This document shows, piece by piece, positions 7,839 to 16,246 of a stretch of DNA of 64,000 nt (position 1 is its first letter; each line of letters opens with the position of its first letter). The stretch comes from Pseudopedobacter alpinus (GTDB taxonomy: Bacteria > Bacteroidota > Bacteroidia > Sphingobacteriales > Sphingobacteriaceae), in the NCBI RefSeq assembly GCF_042684645.1, contig NZ_JBHULV010000028.1:1-64000 (forward strand), in the 5' to 3' direction. The translations under genes and the position numbers were made by a program. The notes under the pieces were generated by a model. The model saw only the letters and a list, made by a program, of their open reading frames with translations. It searched no databases and was not told the origin of the DNA.

Positions 7839-9056
7839 TTAAAACAATGAGTAACCTAATAAAAGAGATGTGGAATTATAATTTGACAACCAAGATTCGT
7901 TTCTAGCATCCCAAAATATGCTTCTATTTGTATGTCGCCTAATTTCTAAGCTAAATTTATTCCTAATTTTAAATCCTGCTCCAAACACAAAATTACCAAT
8001 AGTTCTAATTTTCTTACTATAGATTTCCCTTCCAGAATTATTGAGAAGTTTGGCGTAAGAATTAATACTAAAATCCCCTAAGGCTCCAGCATTTATGAAG
8101 AGTTTTGATTTATCATTAAGAAAAAAATAATGTCTTACAGAAATAGGTAGTTCAATAGATTTATAATTAACCTCTACTGTTTTCACATTATCAAGAGAGT
8201 TTTGATTTACAGATTCTTTAAGTTTTAGATACTGAAAGGTTGGCTCAATTACAACACTCCATTTCCCTTTTTTAAAAGGCATAATTAACTCATTTTCTAC
8301 CCCAAACTTAAAATTCAAATTATCATTAAACTGATAATCCCATGATGTTATATCATAATTTCTTAACGCTAGATTACTATTAATTAGCCCAAATCTTACT
8401 GATAAATTATAAAGAGAATGTTTTGATTTATAATCTGCAATTTTGTTTTCGCCACCGCCAACTTTCTCAAAAAACGCTGCAATATCTTTCTGATTATACC
8501 TTAAATTTGCAACATCATTTAAAGTAATACCTTTATCTTTAAATTCATTTAGGAGCTGTTGTCTGAAATATACATTTCTAGCTATCCCGTCATTAAGATA
8601 ATATTCTTTATAGATCAGTTCATTTATCTCTTTAGACGGCGTTTTATAAAAAAGATGAATTGATTTACCATTCTCATAACTGTATAAAACAGCAGGCCCT
8701 TCAACTAGCACTTTAAGAAATAACTCCTCTGTATTATACACTGGATCTCTTGTTGCACTAACGGCATCGAAACCATCTTTAGAACGGTCTATTTGTACTA
8801 TAGCTCTAATAAATCTTGAGTAACCATTAACCCCAAATTCTTTAATAGATTTAATACTCACTTTCTGACTTTCTGTATTTTTATCGAACTTATACTCAAA
8901 TTCGGTAGGATTATTTTTCCAATCAATATTCTTAATTAGACATTCTGTTTTTTGATCAGATTCATCAATAAAATATCCTTTTTCGAATAAAATTTGTGCT
9001 TTTAGTTTTACAATTAGGACCAATAATAAGAAGGCAAATAATAGAAGTTTTTTCAT
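7839..9056 (-). CDS. Outer-membrane beta-barrel protein, hypothetical
   Basis: A 405-aa exported protein. Residues 1-20 are a signal peptide (KKLLLFAFLLLVLIVKLKAQ). Residues 21-200 form a soluble-looking N-terminal region, and from about 210 the sequence alternates in amphipathic strands and ends in aromatic or Phe residues (LLLGYSLF), as outer-membrane barrels of the PorT/OMP_b-brl type do. No ligand is recognisable. It is monocistronic and reads towards the higBA repeat. Confidence 0.8.
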   Translation of the reverse strand: MKKLLLFAFLLLVLIVKLKAQILFEKGYFIDESDQKTECLIKNIDWKNNPTEFEYKFDKNTESQKVSIKSIKEFGVNGYSRFIRAIVQIDRSKDGFDAVSATRDPVYNTEELFLKVLVEGPAVLYSYENGKSIHLFYKTPSKEINELIYKEYYLNDGIARNVYFRQQLLNEFKDKGITLNDVANLRYNQKDIAAFFEKVGGGENKIADYKSKHSLYNLSVRFGLINSNLALRNYDITSWDYQFNDNLNFKFGVENELIMPFKKGKWSVVIEPTFQYLKLKESVNQNSLDNVKTVEVNYKSIELPISVRHYFFLNDKSKLFINAGALGDFSINSYAKLLNNSGREIYSKKIRTIGNFVFGAGFKIRNKFSLEIRRHTNRSIFWDARNESWLSNYNSTSLLLGYSLF

Positions 9057-9118
9057 AAAAAAGTAGTAAAAATCAAATGCAATAATATAAAAAAATCTAC
9101 AAAATAAATATGCCTTTA

Positions 9119-12100
9119 CTAGGCTGTAAATCCCAAAATCCCCATTAAATCCTCTTTACTAAAACCATTCAAACCTCTTCCATCAGAGACAATTACATTT
9201 TCAAAAAGTTCTTTTTTTCTTTGTTGCAATTCTAATATTTTCTCTTCAACAGTATTACTACAAATTAAACGGATGGCAACCACTTTTTTGTTTTGCCCAA
9301 TTCGGTGTACCCTATCAATGGCTTGGTTTTCTACTGCTGGGTTCCACCATGGGTCTATTAAATAAACATAATCTGCTTGGGTAAGATTTAAACCTACACC
9401 GCCAGCTTTTAGGCTAATTAAAAACACCCTTACATCATCGTTTTCTTGAAATTGGTTGACTACCGTTTCTCTGTTTTTAGTTTGGCCAGTAAGGTAGCTG
9501 TAATTGATGTTTTGCTGATTTAATTCCTCTTTCACTAAATCTAACATCCCCACAAATTGTGAGAAAACTAAAATTTTATGGTTGGGTGAATGTTCCTTTA
9601 TTTGTGCAATTAAAGTTTCTATTTTAACAGATTGTTCACCGGGCAACCTATCTCCTTTTAGTAATTTTGGAGAGTTACAAATTTGCCTTAATCGGGTTAA
9701 ACCCATTAAAACATTCATGCTGCTTTTGCGTAATTCTTCATTACTTATTGCCGATATAAATTCGCGAAACTCTTTTTCATAAGCTTCATAAATTTTACGC
9801 TGCTCTGCTCCCATTTCGCAATAAATCACCATTTCCGTTTTTTCTGGCAGCTGCAAATCAACCTCTGCTTTGGTTCTGCGTAAAATAAATGGCTTTACTT
9901 TCTGCTGTAAAGCACTTGCCTTTTTGCTGTCTTTAAACATATCTATTGGCATTGCATAAATATCTTTAAAGTATTGTTTGGTGCCTAATAAACCCGGACA
10001 AGCAAAAGATAATTGCCCGTATAAATCGTACGTATTATTTTCTATTGGAGTACCTGTTATGGCTATTTTATTCCTCGATTTCAACAATCGCACTGCTTTA
10101 TAACGCTGAGATTCTGGGTTTTTAATAGCTTGCGATTCGTCTAAAAAAACATAATTAAATTCGTATTCTTTAATATAATTAATGTCGGACAAAAGCGTAC
10201 CATAAGAAGTAATAATCACCTGATAATTATCAAAATCATGAATCTCTTTTTCCCTTTGGTTGCCATAAACACACAGTACTTTTAAACTAGGGGCAAACTT
10301 TTTAAACTCGGCTAACCAGTTAAATATCAACGAAGTGGGTAAAACTAACAAGTTTGTATTTCTACTCACTTTTTTATTTTGCAATAGTATAAAAGCTATA
10401 ATTTGGATGGTTTTGCCCAAACCCATATCGTCTGCTAAAATCCCTCCAAAATTAAACTCATCTAAAAAATTAAGCCAATTTAATCCCTGTTTCTGGTAAT
10501 CACGTAAAGTAGTTTGTAACTCTTTTGGAGCTTCCACCTCTTCTATTTTCTCAAAATCTATAAACTTTTGATGGTAATATTTCAGTTCTTCGCTGGCTTT
10601 TTCGTCTAGCATTTCTGCTTCAAATAATTGCTCAACAGCTGTAAAATTAATTTTAGGTACTTGTAAATTTTCTTCATCTAAAACTTCCCCTAAATTAAAA
10701 TAATCGGCAAATTTGCTTATCCATTCTTCGGGTAAAATACCTAAAGTACCATCATCTAACTTCACATATTTATGCTTGTTTCTGATGGCTTTATGCAAAT
10801 GTTTTAAACTTGCTTTTTTACTCCCAAAACCCGCCTTAATATTTACGTTAAACCAATTTAAACCACTAATTACTTTAATGCTGATTTTTGCTTTGTTTAG
10901 GTTAAGCTCATTGTTTTCCAGCTCATTAAAACCTAAAATTGTAATGTTATGATTTTGCCAATCTTCAAACGTATTTAAAAACCATTCCTCGTTTAAAAAA
11001 TGCTTTTTATGTAGGTAAAAATAATGCAGTCCGTTCTCTAACTGCTCTGCAAAATATGGGTGTTGTTTGCTAAGTAAAGCCGTGAAATTAATTTCTGTTT
11101 CATCATCTCTATTGACTAAAAACTCCCTTTGCTTAGTATCTAAACCATAAACTTGCTTCCTGCTTCTTACTTGCACTTCTGCCTCACCGTAACGCACAAC
11201 AGGTATAATCATTACATGTTCGCCAAAATCTGATAGGTAAATGATCTTTTCTGGAGTATCTAAAAACCCTTGACTTTTAAGCTGACTTGTGGTAGTTTTT
11301 TTAATGTATTTATACACAATTTTAAGCTGGTTTTCCATATTCTCCAAAAAAGTTCTTTTGAAATTCAGGAATTTTGATTGGTGGATTTGCATTCCGTTAG
11401 GATGCTGCTTCAACCAATTTATAATGGCTAATTTTTGGAGGTTATCAATCAAATAAAAGTCATCATCAACCGCTAAAAAATATTGAAAAGCTATATTTAT
11501 AGCAGCCAAATCAAAAGATTTCCCACTTATTAAAAGTGCTGTTGCAATGTTATAAAAATTGTCTTTTTGTACAACTTCCAATTTAATTTCTATCGCATTT
11601 TGATGAATTTGAATAGACTTTATACTATTCGCATTTACCTGTTCTCCCTTTTGTTTATGATGTTGATAAAAGCTGTATTTATTAGGGTTTTTGAGTATGG
11701 ATTTTAACGCATTTATAGTAGTATTGCTAATTTCATCTGTAACCGGGTTTGCAAACTTTTGCAAGGCAGAAAAGAACTTTATTTCATCTTGCTGCTCGGT
11801 ATTCCAAACAAAATCTAATGGGTTTAATGGCTTTAAAGGATTTTTAACTTTGCCTTCTTTGCTGATATTTGCTTCGTAAAAATCTATACATAAATGGTGG
11901 TAATATTTATGCTTTTTTAAAACGATGATGTGTGCGCTATCCGTTTGTTGTTCTTGAAGAATTGGCGCATGATGAATTTTATTTAGTTCGGATTTTAACT
12001 TTGTTAAGCTTGACGAATTTAAGGGAATAAGCTGCTGATTTATGACCTTAACTTCATAACTGCCGTTATCAAAAATCAATTCAAAGTAGTCTGAAAGGTC

Positions 12101-12508
12101 TTTTTCATCTTCTAAGCCGAAATTTACAGCTTCTGCTTTAAAAATTTGGTTTCTTAACTGACTATCAAAAAAAACACCGTATTCTTCTCTTTTTTTTAAA
12201 GTTGTTACTGCTTCCGCTTGAAATTCGCATAAATAATTATCGGTATGATTAAAACCACAATCGCAGTTTAAAAGCAGTTGTTTTGCGCCTTTAACAATAG
12301 AAACTATTCCTCCTTGGTTTAGACTATTTTCTACAAAAAACGAAGCTTGATTTTGTGCTATATTGATTAATTTAACATCTAAAGAAGTTTTAAAACTATT
12401 AGAAGGTTTTAAGTGCTTTAGTATTTGCTGTTCAGAAAAATTATCCAAGCTAAAATCATCGAAAACGAAGCGGTGATTTTTTAAGTTTGGATTATTTTCT
12501 TTATGCAT
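9119..12508 (-). CDS. SNF2-family DEAD/DEAH helicase
   Basis: A 1129-aa Swi2/Snf2-type ATPase that translocates on duplex DNA and remodels protein-DNA complexes. The C-terminal half holds the motor: Walker A DDMGLGKTIQ, DESQ for the DEAH box, the ITGTPIENN motif and a terminal HRIGQ motif. The N-terminus has a degenerate SWIM zinc finger: CDC followed by CEF where the family has CxH, so zinc binding may be lost. The length is typical of bacterial SWIM-SNF2 proteins. It stands alone, and its precise cellular role is unknown. Confidence 0.92.
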   Translation of the reverse strand: MHKENNPNLKNHRFVFDDFSLDNFSEQQILKHLKPSNSFKTSLDVKLINIAQNQASFFVENSLNQGGIVSIVKGAKQLLLNCDCGFNHTDNYLCEFQAEAVTTLKKREEYGVFFDSQLRNQIFKAEAVNFGLEDEKDLSDYFELIFDNGSYEVKVINQQLIPLNSSSLTKLKSELNKIHHAPILQEQQTDSAHIIVLKKHKYYHHLCIDFYEANISKEGKVKNPLKPLNPLDFVWNTEQQDEIKFFSALQKFANPVTDEISNTTINALKSILKNPNKYSFYQHHKQKGEQVNANSIKSIQIHQNAIEIKLEVVQKDNFYNIATALLISGKSFDLAAINIAFQYFLAVDDDFYLIDNLQKLAIINWLKQHPNGMQIHQSKFLNFKRTFLENMENQLKIVYKYIKKTTTSQLKSQGFLDTPEKIIYLSDFGEHVMIIPVVRYGEAEVQVRSRKQVYGLDTKQREFLVNRDDETEINFTALLSKQHPYFAEQLENGLHYFYLHKKHFLNEEWFLNTFEDWQNHNITILGFNELENNELNLNKAKISIKVISGLNWFNVNIKAGFGSKKASLKHLHKAIRNKHKYVKLDDGTLGILPEEWISKFADYFNLGEVLDEENLQVPKINFTAVEQLFEAEMLDEKASEELKYYHQKFIDFEKIEEVEAPKELQTTLRDYQKQGLNWLNFLDEFNFGGILADDMGLGKTIQIIAFILLQNKKVSRNTNLLVLPTSLIFNWLAEFKKFAPSLKVLCVYGNQREKEIHDFDNYQVIITSYGTLLSDINYIKEYEFNYVFLDESQAIKNPESQRYKAVRLLKSRNKIAITGTPIENNTYDLYGQLSFACPGLLGTKQYFKDIYAMPIDMFKDSKKASALQQKVKPFILRRTKAEVDLQLPEKTEMVIYCEMGAEQRKIYEAYEKEFREFISAISNEELRKSSMNVLMGLTRLRQICNSPKLLKGDRLPGEQSVKIETLIAQIKEHSPNHKILVFSQFVGMLDLVKEELNQQNINYSYLTGQTKNRETVVNQFQENDDVRVFLISLKAGGVGLNLTQADYVYLIDPWWNPAVENQAIDRVHRIGQNKKVVAIRLICSNTVEEKILELQQRKKELFENVIVSDGRGLNGFSKEDLMGILGFTA

Positions 12509-12780
12509 TTAGCTGGTTTTACCGTAAAGGTAAAGGAGTTTTTTTATGGGTTGCTAAACTGTGAGGATTTATTTTTTTAGTGATCGATTTAGCCGACACA
12601 AATCTGGGTTAATCAGCGAAATCTGCGGGAGCGTTTTCTTTAACCACAGAGGGCACAAAGTTCACAGAGCTAGATGGATTTTTAATCGTAATTATGGTTT
12701 TGCTATCTGCTTATTTGCTAAATGCTAATCGAAAGTGTTAAGAGACAAAAACGTTAAAGCAAAAACAGTAATTTAAAAAA
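12509..12780. other. Intergenic stretch with degenerate repeat fragments
   Basis: No coding sequence is visible. It contains the phrases AATCTGCGGGAG (near 12620) and TTAACCACAGAGGGCACAAAG (near 12641), both of which recur in reverse orientation around 46320-46520, with a shorter trace near 41141. The right end leads into the tandem hairpin array. Confidence 0.7.
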
Positions 12781-13070
12781 CAGATTGCTTACTTCCTCGC
12801 AATGCTTCTTTTTTTTGTGTCATTGCGATTCGCTGTTTAGCGGAGTGGCAATCTGTAATTGTTAAGCAATAAACAATGTTAAAGCAGAAAAAAAAATGGT
12901 GCTTTTTAACAAACAGATTGCTTCGTTCCTCGCAATGCTTCTTTTTTTTGTGTCATTGCGATTCGCTGTTTAGCGGAGTGGCAATCTGAAAGTGTTTAGC
13001 AATAAACAATGTTAGAGCAAAAACAAAAAACAATATTTAAAAAACCAGTTTGCTTCGTTCCTCGCAATGA
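12731..13070. repeat. Tandem array of hairpin repeats, period about 133 bp
   Basis: Two complete units start at 12781 and 12914, and a third truncated one at 13046. Each 75-bp unit begins CAGATTGCTTCGTTCCTCGC (the first copy has ACTT for TCGTT-like bases) and ends with an imperfect inverse, GCGGAGTGGCAATCTG, so each folds into a long hairpin. The roughly 58-bp A-rich spacers, with AGCAATAAACAATGTTA, are also repeated. The hairpin resembles the widespread CATTGCGAGGAACGAAGCAATC intergenic element. Confidence 0.9.
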
Positions 13071-13102
13071 CTCGCAAATTAAAAATCACATATATAGAAA
13101 AA

Positions 13103-14704
13103 CTATTTATTAGCTAACATTCTCCATTCAGAAGTATCATGGAAACTCACTTCCGGGTATTGTTTGGTAGCATACTCAATGTCCCAAGCGCTTGCCGCTA
13201 AAAACACTGGTTTACTTTCTTTATCATAAGCAATCTTTTGCCCATGTCTTAAAATAAATTTCTTCAATTCTTCTTCAGAAATTGCCGAAATCCATTTGGC
13301 TTTGGTAATGTTCATGTGGCGGAAAGAACAAGCTGCGCCATACTCGTTTAATAACCTAAACTGAATTACCTCAAATTGTAATTCTCCAACGGTTCCAATA
13401 ATTTTACGGTTACCCGGATTTTGGATAAACAACTGCGCAACACCTTCATCACTTAACTGGTGAATCCCTTTTTCTAATTGTTTGGTTTTAAAGGGATCGT
13501 TATTTTCTAACTCTCTAAAAATTTCTGGCGAGAAGCTTGGAATACCTACAAACTGCAAGCTTTCGCCTTCTGTTAAGGTATCTCCAATTTTAAAATTCCC
13601 CGAATCATATAAACCTATAACATCCCCCGGAAAAGCTTCTTCAACTAAACTCTTATTATCAGCCATAAAACTGGTGGGCGATGCAAATTTTAGTTTTTTA
13701 TTTAAACGGTTATGATGATAAAAAGTATTACGCTTAAAAGTACCAGAACAAATTCTGCAAAATGCAATTCTATCGCGGTGATTGGGATCTAAATTGGCGT
13801 GAATTTTAAATACAAAGCCTGTAAATTTACTTTCGTCACTTTCCACTTTTCGGGTGTCAGTTTCACGTCCTTGCGGATGTGGTGCTATTTGAGTAAAAGT
13901 TTCTAATAATTCTTGAACACCAAAGTTATTGATGGCACTACCGAAAAATACTGGTGCCAAATAGCCAGCTAGGTACAAACTTCTATCAAATGGCTCGGCT
14001 ACGGCTTCAATTAATTCTACGTCGTCTCTTAACTTTGCAGCTAATAAATCTCCAACCAATTGGTCAACTTTTGGGTCTGCTAAATCGCTGATAGTAATGG
14101 TATCATCAGAAATTTTCTTTTTATTGGCACTAAAAAGGTTTAAAACCTTATTGTTTAACTGATAAACACCTTTAAATGAATGTCCGATACCAATTGGCCA
14201 ACTTAACGGACGGGTAGATATATTTAATTCTTTTTCTAATTCTTCTAATAAATCAAAAGGATCTTTACCTTCCCTATCCATTTTATTTACAAAAATAATT
14301 ACTGGCGTATGGCGCATACGGCAAACCTGCATCAGCTTTTTTGTTTGTTCCTCTACCCCTTTTACGCAATCTACCACCAAAATAACCGAATCTACTGCAG
14401 TTAAAGTACGGTAAGTATCTTCGGCAAAATCTTTGTGACCAGGTGTATCTAAAATATTGATTTTAACATCTTTGTATTCGAATCCCATTACAGAGGTAGC
14501 TACAGAAATTCCACGTTGCTTCTCAATCTCCATAAAATCGGAAGTTGCGGTTTTTTCGTCTTTATTTCTTTTTACCGTTCCGGCTTTTTGAATTGCACCA
14601 CCAAATAATAAAAGTTTCTCTGTTAAAGTTGTTTTACCAGCATCGGGGTGACTAATAATTCCAAAAGTACGTCTCTTGGCTATCTCTGTTTGTAAAGTCG
14701 TCAT
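13103..14704 (-). CDS. prfC: Peptide chain release factor 3
   Basis: A translational GTPase that recycles class I release factors from the ribosome. At 533 aa it is close to E. coli RF3. The G domain has P-loop SHPDAGKTTL, the G2/switch region RGISVATS, G3 DTPGHKDFAEDTYR and G4 NKMDRE; EF-Tu-like and RF3 C-terminal domains follow. It is monocistronic, preceded on its own strand by a good -7 box. It reads into the hairpin repeat array that separates it from the SNF2 gene. Confidence 0.96.
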   Translation of the reverse strand: MTTLQTEIAKRRTFGIISHPDAGKTTLTEKLLLFGGAIQKAGTVKRNKDEKTATSDFMEIEKQRGISVATSVMGFEYKDVKINILDTPGHKDFAEDTYRTLTAVDSVILVVDCVKGVEEQTKKLMQVCRMRHTPVIIFVNKMDREGKDPFDLLEELEKELNISTRPLSWPIGIGHSFKGVYQLNNKVLNLFSANKKKISDDTITISDLADPKVDQLVGDLLAAKLRDDVELIEAVAEPFDRSLYLAGYLAPVFFGSAINNFGVQELLETFTQIAPHPQGRETDTRKVESDESKFTGFVFKIHANLDPNHRDRIAFCRICSGTFKRNTFYHHNRLNKKLKFASPTSFMADNKSLVEEAFPGDVIGLYDSGNFKIGDTLTEGESLQFVGIPSFSPEIFRELENNDPFKTKQLEKGIHQLSDEGVAQLFIQNPGNRKIIGTVGELQFEVIQFRLLNEYGAACSFRHMNITKAKWISAISEEELKKFILRHGQKIAYDKESKPVFLAASAWDIEYATKQYPEVSFHDTSEWRMLANK

Positions 14705-15106
14705 ATTTTAAAAGCCATTTTTACTCATTAAAAGCATCTATTAATATTTTTTTGGATAGCAATGGTGGGCTAAAATTTGCGCAAATATAAGAGTTTTTTA
14801 TTGAGGAGATTAAAGAGATATTTCAGTATGATTATTATTTAGAGTTGCTTATTTAAATTGATGATTTTAAGCGTTCTTTAAGCGAAATGTATATTATGGG
14901 AAAGGTTCTAGTTGAATTATTTTTGTCTGCACCTTGGATATTTCCAATATTAAAAAGGTAACGAGTTTCTAGTTTAATTTGTGTCCTTTTTTTGCACTAA
15001 TTTCCGCCTAAGCACAAACATAATTAATTAGCAATAAATACGCATAAAACACTTCGCCCGGGCAGTGATTAAACATGCTGTTTTATAATTAGTGCTGTTT
15101 GCCAGA
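14705..15106. other. Intergenic, promoter region of prfC and otherwise featureless
   Basis: A 402-bp gap. On the minus strand, TATATTTG at 14782-14789 matches the -7 consensus and would give prfC a leader of about 75 nt. The remainder (about 14800-15106) shows no ORF, hairpin or repeat that I can support. Confidence 0.55.
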
Positions 15107-15409
15107 CTACATGTCAACACTTAATTTAAGCTGTCCACCTTCACGTACAATTCTCATTAATGTTGAAAGTCTGATGTCGCTAGCATTATTTTCAATTCTT
15201 GAAATATAAGTCTTGGTGGTATCACATTTCTCTGCTAACTGTTCCTGTGTCAAACCTTGTCCTTTACGAAGTTCTTGAATCATTACGCCAAGTCTGAAAG
15301 CTTCAAAGCCTTCTTCGTAAGCTTCTCGTGTTTCGGTTCCTGCTTTTCCATATTGTTCGTTCAAATGGTCGGAAAATGAAGTAAGGTTATTATTAGTCTT
15401 TTTATTCAA
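15107..15409 (-). CDS. XRE-family transcriptional regulator paired with DUF3223 gene
   Basis: A 100-aa DNA-binding protein. Residues 1-40 are a helical leader (SDHLNEQYGKAG) like that of HigA/RelB-type antitoxins, and residues 42-90 form an XRE helix-turn-helix (ELRKGQGLTQEQLAEK). The start is TTG at 15409; an in-frame stop just upstream leaves no alternative. This TTG overlaps the 3' end of the DUF3223 gene by 8 bp, so translation is probably coupled. It may autoregulate the pair or act as an antitoxin; both are inference. Confidence 0.85.
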   Translation of the reverse strand: MNKKTNNNLTSFSDHLNEQYGKAGTETREAYEEGFEAFRLGVMIQELRKGQGLTQEQLAEKCDTTKTYISRIENNASDIRLSTLMRIVREGGQLKLSVDM

Positions 15410-16148
15410 TTTTTAAATCTTTAGGGCTTTGTTTTAGTCTTGCCATATTTGTACGGCTTAAATTCTGTTCTTTTCTAACAATACGAAGGTTAGCTTTTTC
15501 CTTATGATACAATCTGAAAGATTCTACTATTTTTTTGTCTGCAAATATGAATATATTATTCTCTTCGGTTACATATTCTATTTTTTCAATGTTTATTTTA
15601 TTTAGTTCTTTAAATCTGTCAACAATAACGGAAAAAGTATTCGGTTGTCGATGGTCAACAGTTAAATCGTCCCATTTAGAAGGGATTTTTGTTTCTTGAC
15701 ATTTAACAAAGCCTTTAATTGAATTGTCTGAAAAATACTTTTGTTTTAGAGCAATCATATCATCCTGAATACAATTTCTACAAGCAGAATTGAAATATTT
15801 ATGGTAATTTATTTCGTTTCTGTTAATCAGTGAGATGTAAGAAATATATTCACTTGTATTGTCATTCCAAAAAATTTCGAAGCACTTTGTTCTAAATTGA
15901 ACTTCACTAACCTTAATGTCTATTATTTCTAAGTTGGGATATTGAGTATTTCCTTCTTCAATTTGATTTTCTAATTCATAAGGTGTTTTATGTTTGGGAG
16001 AATATAAAATTAGATCGACTAAATCATTAAAATGGTCATCGCATAATGATTGTCCAAATTTATATGAATTGAGAATAAGTTTGTAATAGATTAGTGCATC
16101 TTTCTTAAACTTAAAAAATTTGTTCCCAATTTGAATTTCTTTTCTCAT
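15402..16148 (-). CDS. DUF3223 (DCL-like) protein with HNH-like C-terminal region
   Basis: A 248-aa protein with two parts. Residues about 8-90 match the DCL/DUF3223 pattern (KKDALIYYKLILNSYKFG, then LYSPKHKT). Residues about 115-235 have an HNH-like zinc/nuclease layout: C123-x2-C126, C150, VDHRQPNTF with D165/H166, then YHKEKANLR and a late Asn229. In such families the Asp-His pair sits at the metal site. It is the first gene of a two-gene unit with an XRE protein. Its activity is not known to me; a nuclease in a defence or toxin-antitoxin cassette is a reasoned guess. Confidence 0.75.
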   Translation of the reverse strand: MRKEIQIGNKFFKFKKDALIYYKLILNSYKFGQSLCDDHFNDLVDLILYSPKHKTPYELENQIEEGNTQYPNLEIIDIKVSEVQFRTKCFEIFWNDNTSEYISYISLINRNEINYHKYFNSACRNCIQDDMIALKQKYFSDNSIKGFVKCQETKIPSKWDDLTVDHRQPNTFSVIVDRFKELNKINIEKIEYVTEENNIFIFADKKIVESFRLYHKEKANLRIVRKEQNLSRTNMARLKQSPKDLKIE

Positions 16149-16246
16149 AATTTAGTGTCGCAAAATCACACTTAACTTATATATCTCTTCAATAAATACT
16201 CATAAAAAACTAAAAACAAACATTTCTAATCAAATCTTCAGTCTAA

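Noticed and set aside
12731..13070. CRISPR array
   Set aside because: The unit is 133 bp with internal hairpins and conserved spacers; no cas genes are nearby.
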